NCBI RefSeq assembly: GCF_022201045.2
Contig: NC_068557.1
Location: forward strand, 2,976,001 to 3,040,000
Length of the DNA: 64,000 nt
Source of the DNA: Citrus sinensis
Taxonomy: Eukaryota; Streptophyta; Magnoliopsida; Sapindales; Rutaceae
Direction: 5' to 3'
Position numbers and translations under genes: made by a program. Positions 1 through 11,116 of this stretch are shown here, piece after piece (position 1 is the stretch's first letter; each line of letters starts with the position of its first letter). The notes beneath the pieces are model-generated. The model did no database searches, was not told the DNA's origin, and saw only the letters and a program-made list of their open reading frames with translations.

Positions 1-2546
1 GGGGGATAATAATGGTTTTGAAAAACAACCTTAATTTTCTTTTTGGGGAAAAACAACCATTTCTTTAGGGTTTCAAATATCAATTTAACAGCAACTTTCA
101 GCACCTACCAACCACAAAATATGGTTTTGACATGCAAGTGGGGGTTCCATCGTACATCCTACGATACTTAGGTCAGATGTTTTTTTGTAAATGGAAAGGA
201 AAACTAACAAAAAGGAACTGAAAAATAAGTTAGAATCAAGGAATTCTATGGTCCTACGATGCTTAAGTCAGATGTTTTTTGTAAATAGAAAGGAAAACTA
301 ACAAGAAGGAACTGAAAATAAGTTAGAATTAAGGAATTCTCTGGTCTTGGTGCTGTAAATCTTGTAGAAAGTAGAAGAGTTTTAAGATTGATAACTCAAA
401 GAATTTTTTAGTTAATTTTACTAACCCTTTTCTCTGATGCTCTCTTTAGTTTAAGTAGGCTCTTGGTTGTGGGTGGTTATCTCCTTGGTTTTAGCCTACT
501 CTTTTGAGCAGTTGGACCTAGTTGTCAATTGAAGGCGATTTAAAAAATTATGGTACATAACTTTCATAAAATATAGGTCATGTTGTCCTAACAAAAAAAT
601 TTTCATATCAAGATAGCACATCCTTAGGTTAGACAAACTAGTTTCTAGGTCAAACTACTTCACTTCCAGATTGGATTAGTGGATTTTTATGTTACTCGCA
701 TAAATTTCAGATTGTATTTATAAACTAGATCGTCAACATAAGCTTCAGGTTGTAAGTGAGGTTGTCCATGTAGGCTCCAGATTATACTTATAAATCAGGT
801 CACCAACATAAGCTATGTACTCATGAGGTTGGCTTAATTGAGATAGGAATTTGATTAAAGATGTTCAAGTTGGGATTGCCGCCCTTGTTCATTTTTATGG
901 CAAATGCAGGTGTATTGACAATGAAATGTGAGAAGATTTGGATAGTATTTTGTTTTAAATCTGAAAAAGTCTGAATTTTTTTTTGAAATCTAAATGAATA
1001 TGTGAATGACATGCTTTTTTTTAAATAATATCTGAATATAAGTTGTATTTTGTTAATTTTTATGAATAAAAAAACTTTTTAAACATGATTATTTAATGTT
1101 TATCTCCTTACAAATAAAAAAATTAAATTTTATAATTTAGAAAATAAATATATTTTATAGAGATATTTTTAAAATATAATATTTATTTTTCATTTACACT
1201 TTTCTCATTCTTATTTTTTCTATTTAGATATAAAGTTTAAAAATCAGCTATAAATTAAAAAAAAAAAAGCAAGCACACAAATTTTAGATCATGTCTGAAA
1301 TTAATACTTTAAACGTACAACTGCTTAGCCAAACAGATTCAATAGCCAAGTTAATAACAGCTTCTTCGTCTTAAATGGGTCAATGGCATTGAGTAAAAAC
1401 ATTTCTCACCCTAGGTGTAGAATCTTTCCCTTCTACCTGTTAGTCATATAAACACTGGTAGAAATATCGAACTGTACACAGCAATTTTGCATCAACAGAA
1501 AATGTAAGATTTTCCGCATTCTATAAATCTCTTTGGTGAAAAGTTTCACACTCCCAAGATTCTGCAAATTCGATTTTCATAGTCTATACCAGATTAGTGA
1601 GTCAAATTTCTCAAATGCAATAAGATGGAACTATTTTGGAATTTTCTCAGCGACCAAACACAACAATCTCACAATCATAATAAAGCAATGAATGAATAAA
1701 CATTTGAAATCGCACTAAATGCCTGAAAAAGGGGCCAACCCTTCACTAAATTATCACATCAACTCCTTGTAATAGAGAAATTTGGCCCACATGTGACATG
1801 AAAATTTAAGAATTCCCCACTACAGTAAAGACACAACAACTAGAGGGAAATAAATAAATTTAGTGGGGTTTGGCATCAAATCTGGGTGCATGATACCTTA
1901 AAGCACCATATCATATAAGAAAGTTGATTCCACATCACATCTCATTTTCATAAGATAAAGAAATAAATTCCTCACTCCCCCATTCTCATTCATTCGCCAC
2001 CCACAAACCCATCTTCTCAATAAAGATTTTGAAAGCATCGAAAGAAACTTTCCACCATACCCACTTATTGGGATCCACCTCACTACAGATTCCAAAGCAT
2101 TAAAAATGGAACAAGTAGGCATATCAAAAGAGGAGAGGATAACAAAATTATTGAGATATTGAAAGAATATTATTGAATAACAATCAAATACATTCAATCT
2201 TTCACAATGTTTAAACAATAAATATCAATAATGAAAAAGGGGACAGCAATTAGCAAACCCCCTGATTCATAGAAGAAAAAATAAGAGACCTAGATTACAG
2301 AAAGTGTAGCACGAAAAATCCCCAAAACTGGGATCAATGTTTGCTAATACAGAGGGAGTTTGCCATTCCTTCCTGACTTGTTTCGTAATGAAAATAAATA
2401 AATAAATAAATAACTCTTGAAGTTAGTCTTCCTCTGGCTTGTATTATTACAATTATCTTCTTAACTGCATATCACAGACTAACCGAATAATAAATTAATA
2501 TTTCAGTTTTAACTATGTCATACCGCTGTAAAAATGGATTGCTTGG
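1..2546. other. AT-rich spacer and 3' flank of the CCCH gene
   Basis: I see no supportable gene here. The part near 2546 is presumably the 3' UTR of the minus-strand zinc-finger gene. A minus-strand open frame at 1898-2218 has no recognisable motif and lies downstream of that gene, so I do not call it. A 95-bp direct duplication occupies 157-345. Degenerate short repeats containing 'cataagc' and 'cagattgta' occur at 690-815. Confidence 0.6.
157..345. repeat. Tandem duplication, about 95-bp unit
   Basis: Copy 1 (157-251) and copy 2 (252-345) both begin TCCTACGAT and end near GAATTCT. They differ by scattered substitutions and two 1-base gaps. The unit has no coding potential. Confidence 0.85.
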
Positions 2547-4685
2547 CTAAGCAACAATCTGATCAAGCTGCAACTGATCGAGCCATGCTCCTAAATGATC
2601 ACCGGATTCACTCTGAGGGTTTAAATTAGCACCCTCTGTAGGGAATGACATGCTTGAAGGTGGAGCTGGAGTTGTTTCTTTCATCTTTGAGGGAGTTTCC
2701 CTCATATGTGATTGAACTGTGGAAACATCGAGCCCCTCTCCATTGCGACCAAATGAATGTGATCTACGCAAGTGATTCAGTTCATCAGCCTGGATAGACC
2801 AATCTATTTTCATGCTGGGGGATTCCAATTTTGACCAGGAATTAAGCACAGAACCAATAGGACTGTCAGATTTGAGATCACATGAGAGCCTAGGCCCATG
2901 TTCACGTAAACTGAGGCTGTGTAATTGTTGCAGCAGCTTCTCACGTGGAGTAAGAGTGGATACACGAGGACTCATTGGAGATATAGGCTCCATCTTCCGA
3001 GGTGACATTCTACCGGGGGAAGAAATACCAAATGAAGCTTGCAAGAGAGGATGATCAACATTCATTGGAGAAAACACATTTGTGTTGATTGGAGATGACA
3101 TGTTTTGCTGCTGCTGCTGTAGTTGATTGAGCACCATTGACTTATGTGAAGGAGAAAAAACATTTGAAGCAGCAAACTGATCAGAATATTGAGGAGATGA
3201 GATCTCAGGATAGGAAAGTTGATCAAGCTTTGTGGGTGTTAGCCTGTTCAAACGAACAGACATATTTCCTCCAGAAGAAGTACCAAACTGAGGCTGAGAG
3301 TGAGAAAACTCATTAATTAGCTGATTCTGCATTTCAAAATCCCGCAACATGCCAAGATCCTCAACTGGAATGTCTCTTGCATTGAGCGACGATCTCAATC
3401 GACTTGCTTGAAGGTTACTGCTTGGAAGATGCAAAGTCGGGATGTTTTGCTGAGGCCAAGCCATGGACAAGCATAAGATATCATTACTGGGAGACATTGG
3501 AGGAGTAAACGGAGAAGGTAACATGGCAGAAACAGCTGAAGGGGAACCAGGCAACATATTCATGGCCGTGGCTGACTGCGGTGATGGCATCCCAGATCCA
3601 GTAGATGCATAAAGTGGTCGTAGTTCATCTAATGCATGAGCGAAGAAGCACACCCGACGCATACAACTTGTGCCATCTTTGCAGAGTTTAGTCCTATACT
3701 GAGCTGGGTGGAGCCAGGACTCAAAAATTCCATGCGCATATTCACACATATCTCCACGGCTGCATGCCCCCTTACGATGATCTGGGCACGGCATACAACT
3801 GTAATGGAACTTTCTAGGGTCTCTTCTCCTTGCATTCTCACCCGGATGAGCAAAAGGGCACTCGGTCCAATCATGGGAATAAGCTCGAGAACATGGCCGG
3901 ATCTTAAATGAATACATGCGGAATTCATCAGATGCATATATGCTGTCCTTGATGTCAGGAAGAGATGGATCGATGGGGTATTCTTTCTTCTCTGGTGCAA
4001 CAAAAGCATGCACATCATCAGACTTGCAAGTAAGAGAAGATAAAGAACTATCATCCGAGGATGATGAAAGAGATGAACTAGATCTCAAATCGACACTTGA
4101 AACCTGCAGTTCATCAAAACTAACTGAACCACCATTCTTCAAAAGGTCTTCAAGGGACACCCTTGAATCAGGAACATTTGGATGGACAACAATAACATCA
4201 AATGGACGATTCCCATGGGCATCAGTAAGATTAGAATCAGCACCAGCAAATAAAAGCAACTTGACAACATCGACAGCATTCACAGATCCACCAGAAGCAG
4301 CACAGTGTAGAGCAGTGCTTTTATCCAGGCCACAAGTGAGATTTACATCAGCCTTGGTCAAAGACAGAATCAGTTTAACAACATCTACACTTCCATACTC
4401 AGCAGCAACCATTAGCGGAGTCCTATGCTGAAGAACTATCTTTTTCGACAAGCGTTGAAAAGAATACCAGAGTCCAACTTCACAGATGGCAGATGTGTCA
4501 CAAATACATTGTTTAAAACCCTCAACATCATTATCAGCAGCAAGTTCAAGTAAACGAGAGAAAGAATGATCAGATTTCATAGTTTCAGTTGGATTACTCA
4601 TATTTCTTTGTAGAGAAGGCTTGCTTGGTGGGGAGGCTGATGGAGCCAAAGCCTTAGAACTCAACTTCTCTGATCCACCACACAT
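2547..4685 (-). CDS. Ankyrin repeat and tandem CCCH zinc-finger protein (OXS2/TZF7-like)
   Basis: Single coding exon of 712 residues. The N-terminal third has ankyrin repeats (about residues 88-165). A serine run follows, then the plant arginine-rich tandem zinc finger. The first finger is C-X7-C-X5-C-X3-H (C300, C308, C314, H318), the spacer is 16 residues, and the second finger is C-X5-C-X4-C-X3-H (C335, C341, C346, H350). The long Ser/Pro/Gln-rich C-terminus ends in a leucine-rich segment (LGAWLDQLQLDQIVA) that could serve nuclear export. Relatives (Arabidopsis C3H30/OXS2, C3H56, C3H66) are nucleocytoplasmic factors binding RNA or DNA in stress responses. I start at MCGGSEK rather than 15 codons upstream because a splice acceptor (CTTTTCAG) lies between, at 4711-4718 on the minus strand. 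Family assignment is firm; the exact orthologue is not. Confidence 0.93.
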   Translation of the reverse strand: MCGGSEKLSSKALAPSASPPSKPSLQRNMSNPTETMKSDHSFSRLLELAADNDVEGFKQCICDTSAICEVGLWYSFQRLSKKIVLQHRTPLMVAAEYGSVDVVKLILSLTKADVNLTCGLDKSTALHCAASGGSVNAVDVVKLLLFAGADSNLTDAHGNRPFDVIVVHPNVPDSRVSLEDLLKNGGSVSFDELQVSSVDLRSSSSLSSSSDDSSLSSLTCKSDDVHAFVAPEKKEYPIDPSLPDIKDSIYASDEFRMYSFKIRPCSRAYSHDWTECPFAHPGENARRRDPRKFHYSCMPCPDHRKGACSRGDMCEYAHGIFESWLHPAQYRTKLCKDGTSCMRRVCFFAHALDELRPLYASTGSGMPSPQSATAMNMLPGSPSAVSAMLPSPFTPPMSPSNDILCLSMAWPQQNIPTLHLPSSNLQASRLRSSLNARDIPVEDLGMLRDFEMQNQLINEFSHSQPQFGTSSGGNMSVRLNRLTPTKLDQLSYPEISSPQYSDQFAASNVFSPSHKSMVLNQLQQQQQNMSSPINTNVFSPMNVDHPLLQASFGISSPGRMSPRKMEPISPMSPRVSTLTPREKLLQQLHSLSLREHGPRLSCDLKSDSPIGSVLNSWSKLESPSMKIDWSIQADELNHLRRSHSFGRNGEGLDVSTVQSHMRETPSKMKETTPAPPSSMSFPTEGANLNPQSESGDHLGAWLDQLQLDQIVA

Positions 4686-5700
4686 GATTAAATAGTTTTG
4701 AAAGAACAATCTGAAAAGAACAAATCCCACAAATAGTCAACTACTGATCTACAACACCAAGCACATGAAGAATATGCAGAATTCCAAAAACAAATCCGAT
4801 TATGATAATGATTCCTTAGCATCAATTCCCCCACTCAAAAGATAATAAAGGAACATAACAAAAAACACCCAACAATCTATTTAACAAAATGAAGCTACCC
4901 ATTGAAATAAATCAACTACGAAACACATAAACATAAAACTCACCAAGAATTTGCAGACAAGCAACGCGTACGGATTGCTTAGTCAAAAAGCAAAACAAGG
5001 AGTCAATCAAGATTAGAATTTCAGAAATATTTTTAGAAAATAAGTGTCACTGCAAATCCAAAAAGGGAAAGAAATAAAATCTCTCAATATATGCGGGAAA
5101 TAATATACAGTCAATGATTATCGCCCAAGAATATATATATATTTTTTTTAAGTTTCCTATTCTGATCTGGGTAATAAAAACATAAAAGAGTAGCAAGAAC
5201 AAATAAGATAATTTAGAGAAAATAAATAAAGAAATTCGAATATAACAGAAACAAAACCAACTGGTTTAAGTTACTAAATCTTGTAAAAATTTTTAAAAAA
5301 AAAATTTGTCACACGTTTTCTCACCAAACCAACGGAAAATCAAATCATAAATATTTTTTTATCCATTTTTGATCAACTAAAATCTAATTTCATCAAACAG
5401 TTCACATCACACTAACATACCAACCGCTGACACAAAAATAACAAAAAATAATAAAATTTAATTAACAGAGGTAAGTACATTCCATCTTAGCAAATTAAAT
5501 TAAAAAACAAAAATTCAAATCAAATTTAAATGAAAGCTTACAGAATCAGGAGAGTGCGATCATTTATAGCAAAATCCACCAAGAACACATTTTGGGTATG
5601 TTTTTGAAAAATTGAAATTGAAATTTTGAGAGGTGAACTTTTGTTTCGCTTCTTGCATTCAAATGAATTTGAAATTTGGACTGAAATGAGAGGGTTTTAA
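4686..5700 (-). other. 5' leader and leader intron of the CCCH gene
   Basis: The minus-strand acceptor ends at 4711, leaving about 25 nt of leader before the ATG at 4685. A matching donor (GTAAGC) lies at 5541, giving a leader intron of about 830 bp and a first non-coding exon from roughly 5542 to 5700. A second possible donor (GTGAGT) lies near 4944. The transcription start is not determined. A 5' UTR intron is usual in this family. Confidence 0.55.
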
Positions 5701-6551
5701 AATATTTGGTTGAGAGAGGTGGGTGACCGGAGAAGAAGGTGAGAAAGAAGGTGGAGTAGGTGAGTGAAAGTGGGGTTAGTGACCGGATAAAACGGTAGAA
5801 GATGAAAAAGAAGGCGGGCGCGTTTTTCGGGTGGGTGGGGCACTAGATTTTTGGGATCTGAGAATCGGAGCCTTTGGGGGAGCGGACTTCGGGTACTGGT
5901 CAAAGTTCAAATTCAGTCAAATATAAAAGTTTTTTTTTTAAATTAAAAAAGAATGAAAAAATATGTTAGAATTATTATTTAAATTTCTTTTTTTCTAAAA
6001 AATACTAGATTGAAGAAAAATTAGTGCTAGATTAGTATGATTCTTTTCGTTTTAGGTGGCGTTTGGTTTGAAGAAATAACTGGCGGCGAAAGGGGAGAAA
6101 AATAAATGAAAAGAGAAGAAAATAGAAAAGAAGAAAGGGAAATTCAATTTGCATTATTTGGTTTACTATAAAATTCTAACTCAAAAAAAATTACAAATTT
6201 TTTATTTAGAAAATTTTAATCTTTGGTGTTAGACTTCCAATATTCATTATTAGTTTTTAACATTTAACTAAATAATATTATTTTAATTTATTTTTTAACA
6301 CAAAGTAATTTATTAATAAATTTTATTATTTCTTTAAATTGAAATTAACATTTAAAATAAAAATATTAAAACTGGTCGTCGGAGAAGACACCATAGTCAC
6401 TGCCGGAACTGCCACCATCGCTATAACATAACCAACTTTCAGCAGTTGAGTAGCATTATTTTGATCAAAATTTATAGGTCTGTCAATCCATTGCAATAGT
6501 TTTGCATGTTAATTTCTTAATTGGCCGGGAATTATGCAATTGAGATGAATC

Positions 6552-7378
6552 CAGGGTCGGCTCTAAAGTATGTGGGGGCTTTAGGCGAATTTATTTTATA
6601 AGTCTCTTTTTATTGAGCAACTTCAATACTAAAAAATAAAATAAAATAAAAGAGCTCATAATTCATTTCATCTTTCATTCTTTAATTTCAATAAATAATC
6701 AAGAAAATCTTAAAAAAATTTGAAAACAAAATCTAAAATTTACTTCCTTTAGAACTTATATAAAAATAAACAAATAGATAAATAAGAACAATATTATTTT
6801 CAAATAGAATATTTAGAATAGTAGTACATAGAAAGTTGAGATAATGAATTGATAATCGGATAATGAACATGGACTTTGTATTTCAAGAAACTAATTTTTT
6901 ACTTTTTTGAATGAAATAATGCATGAAATGATTTTATTTGTAGAGAAGAAAGTAAAAAAAAAAATCATCTATGATTTTAAGACTATAAGATTCTTAATAG
7001 AAATTATAAGGAATGTTCAAAATAAAAAATTCTAATTTTAAATAATTAAGTTTTTTTTGAAAAATTGAAAAGGTAAAAAATTTATTTATTTTTCGTGGAA
7101 AAACTAATAATGAATGAATTAATGGTTAGATAATATTATTAATTATATCTATTTAACAATAAGATGACCAAATATAGATTTTTTAATAAAAAATTTTTAA
7201 TTATAAGCTAATTATTAACTAGAGAGATGTCTAATAGGTTTTACGACCATGCATAATTTTTTTTAAAAATCTTTATTAATTAGAGAATTATTAATGAAAT
7301 ACTCAAAATATGAGGTCTTCCTAAAATTTGGGACCTTAGGCGATTTACTTTATTCGCCTATATTTAAAGTCACCTCTG
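6552..7378. mobile_element. Non-autonomous hAT-type DNA transposon, 827 bp
   Basis: The element starts CAGGGTCGGCTCTAAAG and ends with an imperfect inverted copy (minus-strand end CAGAGGTGACTTTAAA). It is flanked by a perfect 8-bp direct repeat GATGAATC at 6544-6551 and 7379-7386. Eight-base target duplications and CAGRG-type ends are diagnostic of hAT elements. Subterminal copies of TTAGGCGA occur near both ends. It has no transposase frame, so it is a deletion derivative or MITE-like copy. Confidence 0.85.
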
Positions 7379-8156
7379 GATGAATCTCAATATTTTGAGG
7401 TGGATTTTGAATAAATAATCACTTTGTTCTAAGGTCATCGATAGCACCATGATGTAGATCGGCTTACGACGAATCTGATGATGCCGACGGTGGCGTCTCA
7501 AACAATATTGATGTGGTGGACTGGTGCAGCTAAGCGACTACTAGCATTGTTGTTATATTTCTATTTTTTTTTTCTTTTTTCAAAATTTTAAGTTATAATA
7601 TTACTTGCAAAAAATTAAAAATGATAATTAATCAATAACAATAAATAATTAGTAGTAAATTATAAAAAAGGTTCTATTTAGAAGTTTTAGTAAATTATAA
7701 GAAAAACGTTATATTTGGAAGTTTTGATATCTAGTGGATGAGGAATTTGAATTCTTACTTTTAGTGAAGAATCCACCCTTAATTTTACGGAATTTCAATT
7801 TCCATAAAAAGTAAATTCCACTATTCTATTTATAGCCAACCTAACAATGTAAAAAGGCATGGAGTTCAATGTCCTTTTCTTTCACCTCACCTGACACCTA
7901 CAACTAAATAGAGTTTTTTGGTATAAAAAGAACATTTTTTAAGGGCTGTCATAAGACGTAACCCATTTGACCATCATTTTTTTTTTTGGGGGGGGATCCC
8001 TACGAATGTAAAAAGATGAAGTCCCCTCTAGGGTTCTTTTAATCAAAGGCATATAAAGCCCTTATAATCGAATTTCATTTTTAATATGCATAATTGAGTC
8101 TATTTTGAATTACACAACAAAACTCTTTGAAATTTGGAATAAAATAGTTCAATTTT

Positions 8157-8342
8157 TTTTTTTGGTTTTTAACTATCTGGTGTCCGGAGACCACATTAGG
8201 CCCCGACTACTCCAAATTCGGGCTGGGTGCTAAAAAAGCCCTCCCAACGAGGGCGACTCCCAGGGGACTCGAACTAGAGAGCAAACCCAATCGAGTCATC
8301 TAAGGGGTTCGGCCGGCGCCAGCTGAACCAACACCTCGTTGG
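8157..8342 (-). mobile_element. tRNA-derived SINE with 17-bp target duplication
   Basis: Read on the minus strand, the head carries an A-box-like TGGTTCAGCTGGCGCC and a B-box-like TAGTTCGAGTCCC. A GC-rich body and an A-rich tail follow (the T run at 8150-8164 on the plus strand). The unit is flanked by a perfect 17-bp direct repeat TAAAATAGTTCAATTTT at 8140-8156 and 8343-8359. Internal polymerase III promoter boxes, an A tail and a long target duplication together define a SINE. Its GC content stands out sharply from the surrounding DNA. Confidence 0.88.
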
Positions 8343-8682
8343 TAAAATAGTTCAATTTTATGTTTAAAGCAAAATAAAGAAATCTAACTTTAAAATTTTA
8401 AATCAATATGCCTTTGGCTTAGTAAGAGAATACTTACTCGAACCCCATAAAAGTAATTATAAGGGTTTAATTTTTTTTTCCTGAATTATAAAATAAATGA
8501 GTAGAAATAATTTTCTCTTTTATTAAATGTGAGTGGAGTAAGCATCTCTCAAATATCTTTCTTCCGTTATGAAATAATCGAATATATTTCCTCAATTATA
8601 AAATAACTGAGTGAAAGTAGTATTCTCTTTTAGGAAATATAAGTAGGGTAGGCGTATATGAAATACTAAAGAATGTAAGTAG

Positions 8683-9698
8683 TAGGGATGGCAATGGGGA
8701 GGGGAGGGGAGGGGACCAATCTCCCCGTACCCATCCCCAATATTTTGCGTATGTCCCCGTCCCCTCCCCATCCCCGTTAAAATTATTTAAGAGAATCTTC
8801 ATCCCCTCCCCGAATAATAACAGGGAATCCTCGAGGGTCCCCAATCCCCGAATAACTAATACATTTTTTTTGTTTTCGATTTTGAGTTAATCATATTAAA
8901 ATAAAAAATTCAAATAAAAGTAAAGTTTGAAATATATCTTATATTAATATCCATTACAAAAGTCACTTACATTAAATTAGTAAGGAACGCAGCATGCAAG
9001 AGATACAAACTATCACGAACAAATTAATAGCCTAATACAAAATTGTTACAAATAAAATCAAATTTAGATTCGAAATTAATTTTTCAATGGTGGCGTGGGC
9101 ACTTTATAAATGTGGACTATTCCCTTTACAACACAATAATTAAGTCGAAGCAAATCAAGAGCAAATATTAGATTAGATTAGATATTAAAATTGTGATTTG
9201 TTGTGGGCAATTATAACATCTAAAAATAAATAAAAAATAGATTTAAGATAAATAAAAAATAGATTTAAGTTTAAAATATTCAATGAATATTAAAATTAAA
9301 ACAAATGTTTTGGGCTAATAGAATCTATCCGGTCTTTTTAATGTCCTAAATTTTTATTTAGGATTTTAATTAGTTAATTAGGCCTAAAAGTTTAATAATA
9401 TAAATATTTTGATATTTTTTATTTTTACCAATACTTATAATTTTATAATTCAAATTTTATAATTTATTTACTAGTAATTTTAAAAATAAAAATTAAATTA
9501 AAAATTAAAATGGGGAAATTGGTAGGGGGTGAGGATTCCACCTCATTCCCGTTCCCTCCCCTAATAAGAAATTGAAAAAAAAAATTTCCCCGTCTCTTTT
9601 TCGAATAAAAAATTGAGTATGAAATTATCCCCATATCCTCCTTAAATGGAAAAAATCTCCGAATGTACCCTTTTTCGTGAGAATTTTTACCATCCCTA
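8683..9698. mobile_element. Non-autonomous hAT-type element, copy A, about 1.0 kb
   Basis: The ends are TAGGGATGGCAATGGGGA and the inverted TTTTTACCATCCCTA, with G/C-run subterminal repeats (ggggagggg / ccccgtccc). The interior is AT-rich without a transposase frame. It is closely similar over its whole length to the element at 61459. The flanking octamers GTAAGTAG and ATAATTAA match at five of eight positions, as expected of a decayed target duplication. Relative to the sister copy it has an extra internal tandem repeat near 9219-9268. Confidence 0.8.
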
Positions 9699-11013
9699 AT
9701 AATTAAAAAGTAAACTAGTGTCTCGTGAAAAAAAAAAAACTTTAGGATTCCAAAAGTGGTAGACCTAACTCACATAAAGCTTGTACCGCACTAAAGGTTA
9801 CTTTTTGAATTTAGTATAAAAAGATATCAAGAACCCAACTTTATCTTACCCAATCCCCTTGCAAGGTTGAGTCACTACTCACTTGTTAGAAGCTTTTATA
9901 AATCTAAATGCGTGAATAAGATTTGGATATTACGGTGTCTTTTAAATTCTCTCTCTCTCTCTCTTTTAATTAAAATAAATCTCGATAAATTGTAATGTAA
10001 AATTTAAAATAACAAATGAAGCAAATGATGGTAAAGGTCTTAACAACATAATTTCATGAATAATATAGTAGCATGTGCTTAGTATTTGATTATATGAGAG
10101 ATTTACTCGTAACCAGTTCTAGAGTTGCATCTTGAAGATGAAAATCAAAATCATCCCCCATGCCATAACAACTTTTCAAATATTCTCATTGAAATAAATT
10201 GAAGTTAAAATTAAGAAAGAAAGAGAATTAATGGATGATGTAGCATCATAGAAGGTCATAAATTAGCAAGAGAAAAAAAATCCATGAATGAGCTATGGTG
10301 GGAAATTAAGAACACCAAAACTTTCTAAAGTTTTGTTTTATTGTATTATATAAAACAAATCATGACATTAGAAATGAAACTTATGTAGGCACTCTACTTT
10401 TAAGCAATATTTAGACATCTTATTAGGCATAATAATAATAATAATAAAACGGTGGAACATCTTTGTGTAATGCTCCCATGAAAAATATCGATCATAACTT
10501 ATAAACACCCACTAATATGAGTTACTCAAGTTTATAAATTTACACAATTAATTCCATATTCAATTAAAATTACTTTAAAATATGTGTAAACTCACAAAAA
10601 TCAACTCGAACCAAATCCAACTTAAAAGCTGAACTAACAAATTGATCTAATTTTGGATTGGTTTGTTTTGGGTTTTTTTTTTTTTTAAATTCAGGTTGAG
10701 ATTAATTTGGATTTCTAAAATAAATTGATGCGACATTACAATTGGATCAATCAAATATTTTTACATGCAAAGCAAAGAGATGTGGCAATATATTTTTGAA
10801 GAATTAAAATTAAATTTTTAATCCATATATGAAAATAAAAAATGTATTATTGTTTTAGAAATAAGTATTTTTAATTTTTTTTAGCAAGGCAAGAGAAAAA
10901 AGAAAAAAAAAAGAGAGTACACAAATAAATGAATCTGACCAAAAAATAATAATTAGTCATTCAATTAATTGATTCCCTTGTTTATTACAAAATTAATTAT
11001 TTATCACAAATTC

Positions 11014-11015
<2 letters not shown>

Positions 11016-11045
<30 letters not shown>
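11016..11045. repeat. (CT)n microsatellite in the ARMC8 leader
   Basis: An uninterrupted CT run lies about 70 bp upstream of the ARMC8 start codon. CT tracts are common in plant 5' UTRs near the transcription start. Confidence 0.9.
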
Positions 11046-11046
<1 letters not shown>

Positions 11047-11116
11047 GCTCCCCTTCCTTTTCTCTCTCTATCGGACAACCACCTCACCTTCCTGGAGCTC
11101 GCCGCCGTTGACTACC

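Larger units (their letters stand above)
5940..10960. other. Transposon-rich intergenic spacer
   Basis: No gene recognised in this 5-kb stretch between the divergently transcribed CCCH and ARMC8 genes. It contains the hAT element at 6552, the SINE at 8157 and the hAT element at 8683, annotated separately. The remainder is AT-rich single-copy-looking DNA without long open frames. Confidence 0.6.

Noticed and set aside
1898..2218. 106-codon minus-strand frame downstream of the CCCH gene
   Set aside because: It has no recognisable motif, lies in the probable 3' flank and has the composition expected of chance.
3629..4431. Frames on both strands overlapping the CCCH coding exon
   Set aside because: They are shadows of the zinc-finger gene, whose motifs are unambiguous in the chosen frame.
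5697..5903. 68-codon minus-strand frame upstream of the CCCH gene
   Set aside because: Falls in the probable first leader exon and promoter; Leu/Pro-rich low complexity and no family match.
6040..6080. GGCGTTTGGTTTG, like the end of PIF/Harbinger-type MITEs
   Set aside because: No inverted partner CAAACCAAACGCC was found in the next 2 kb.
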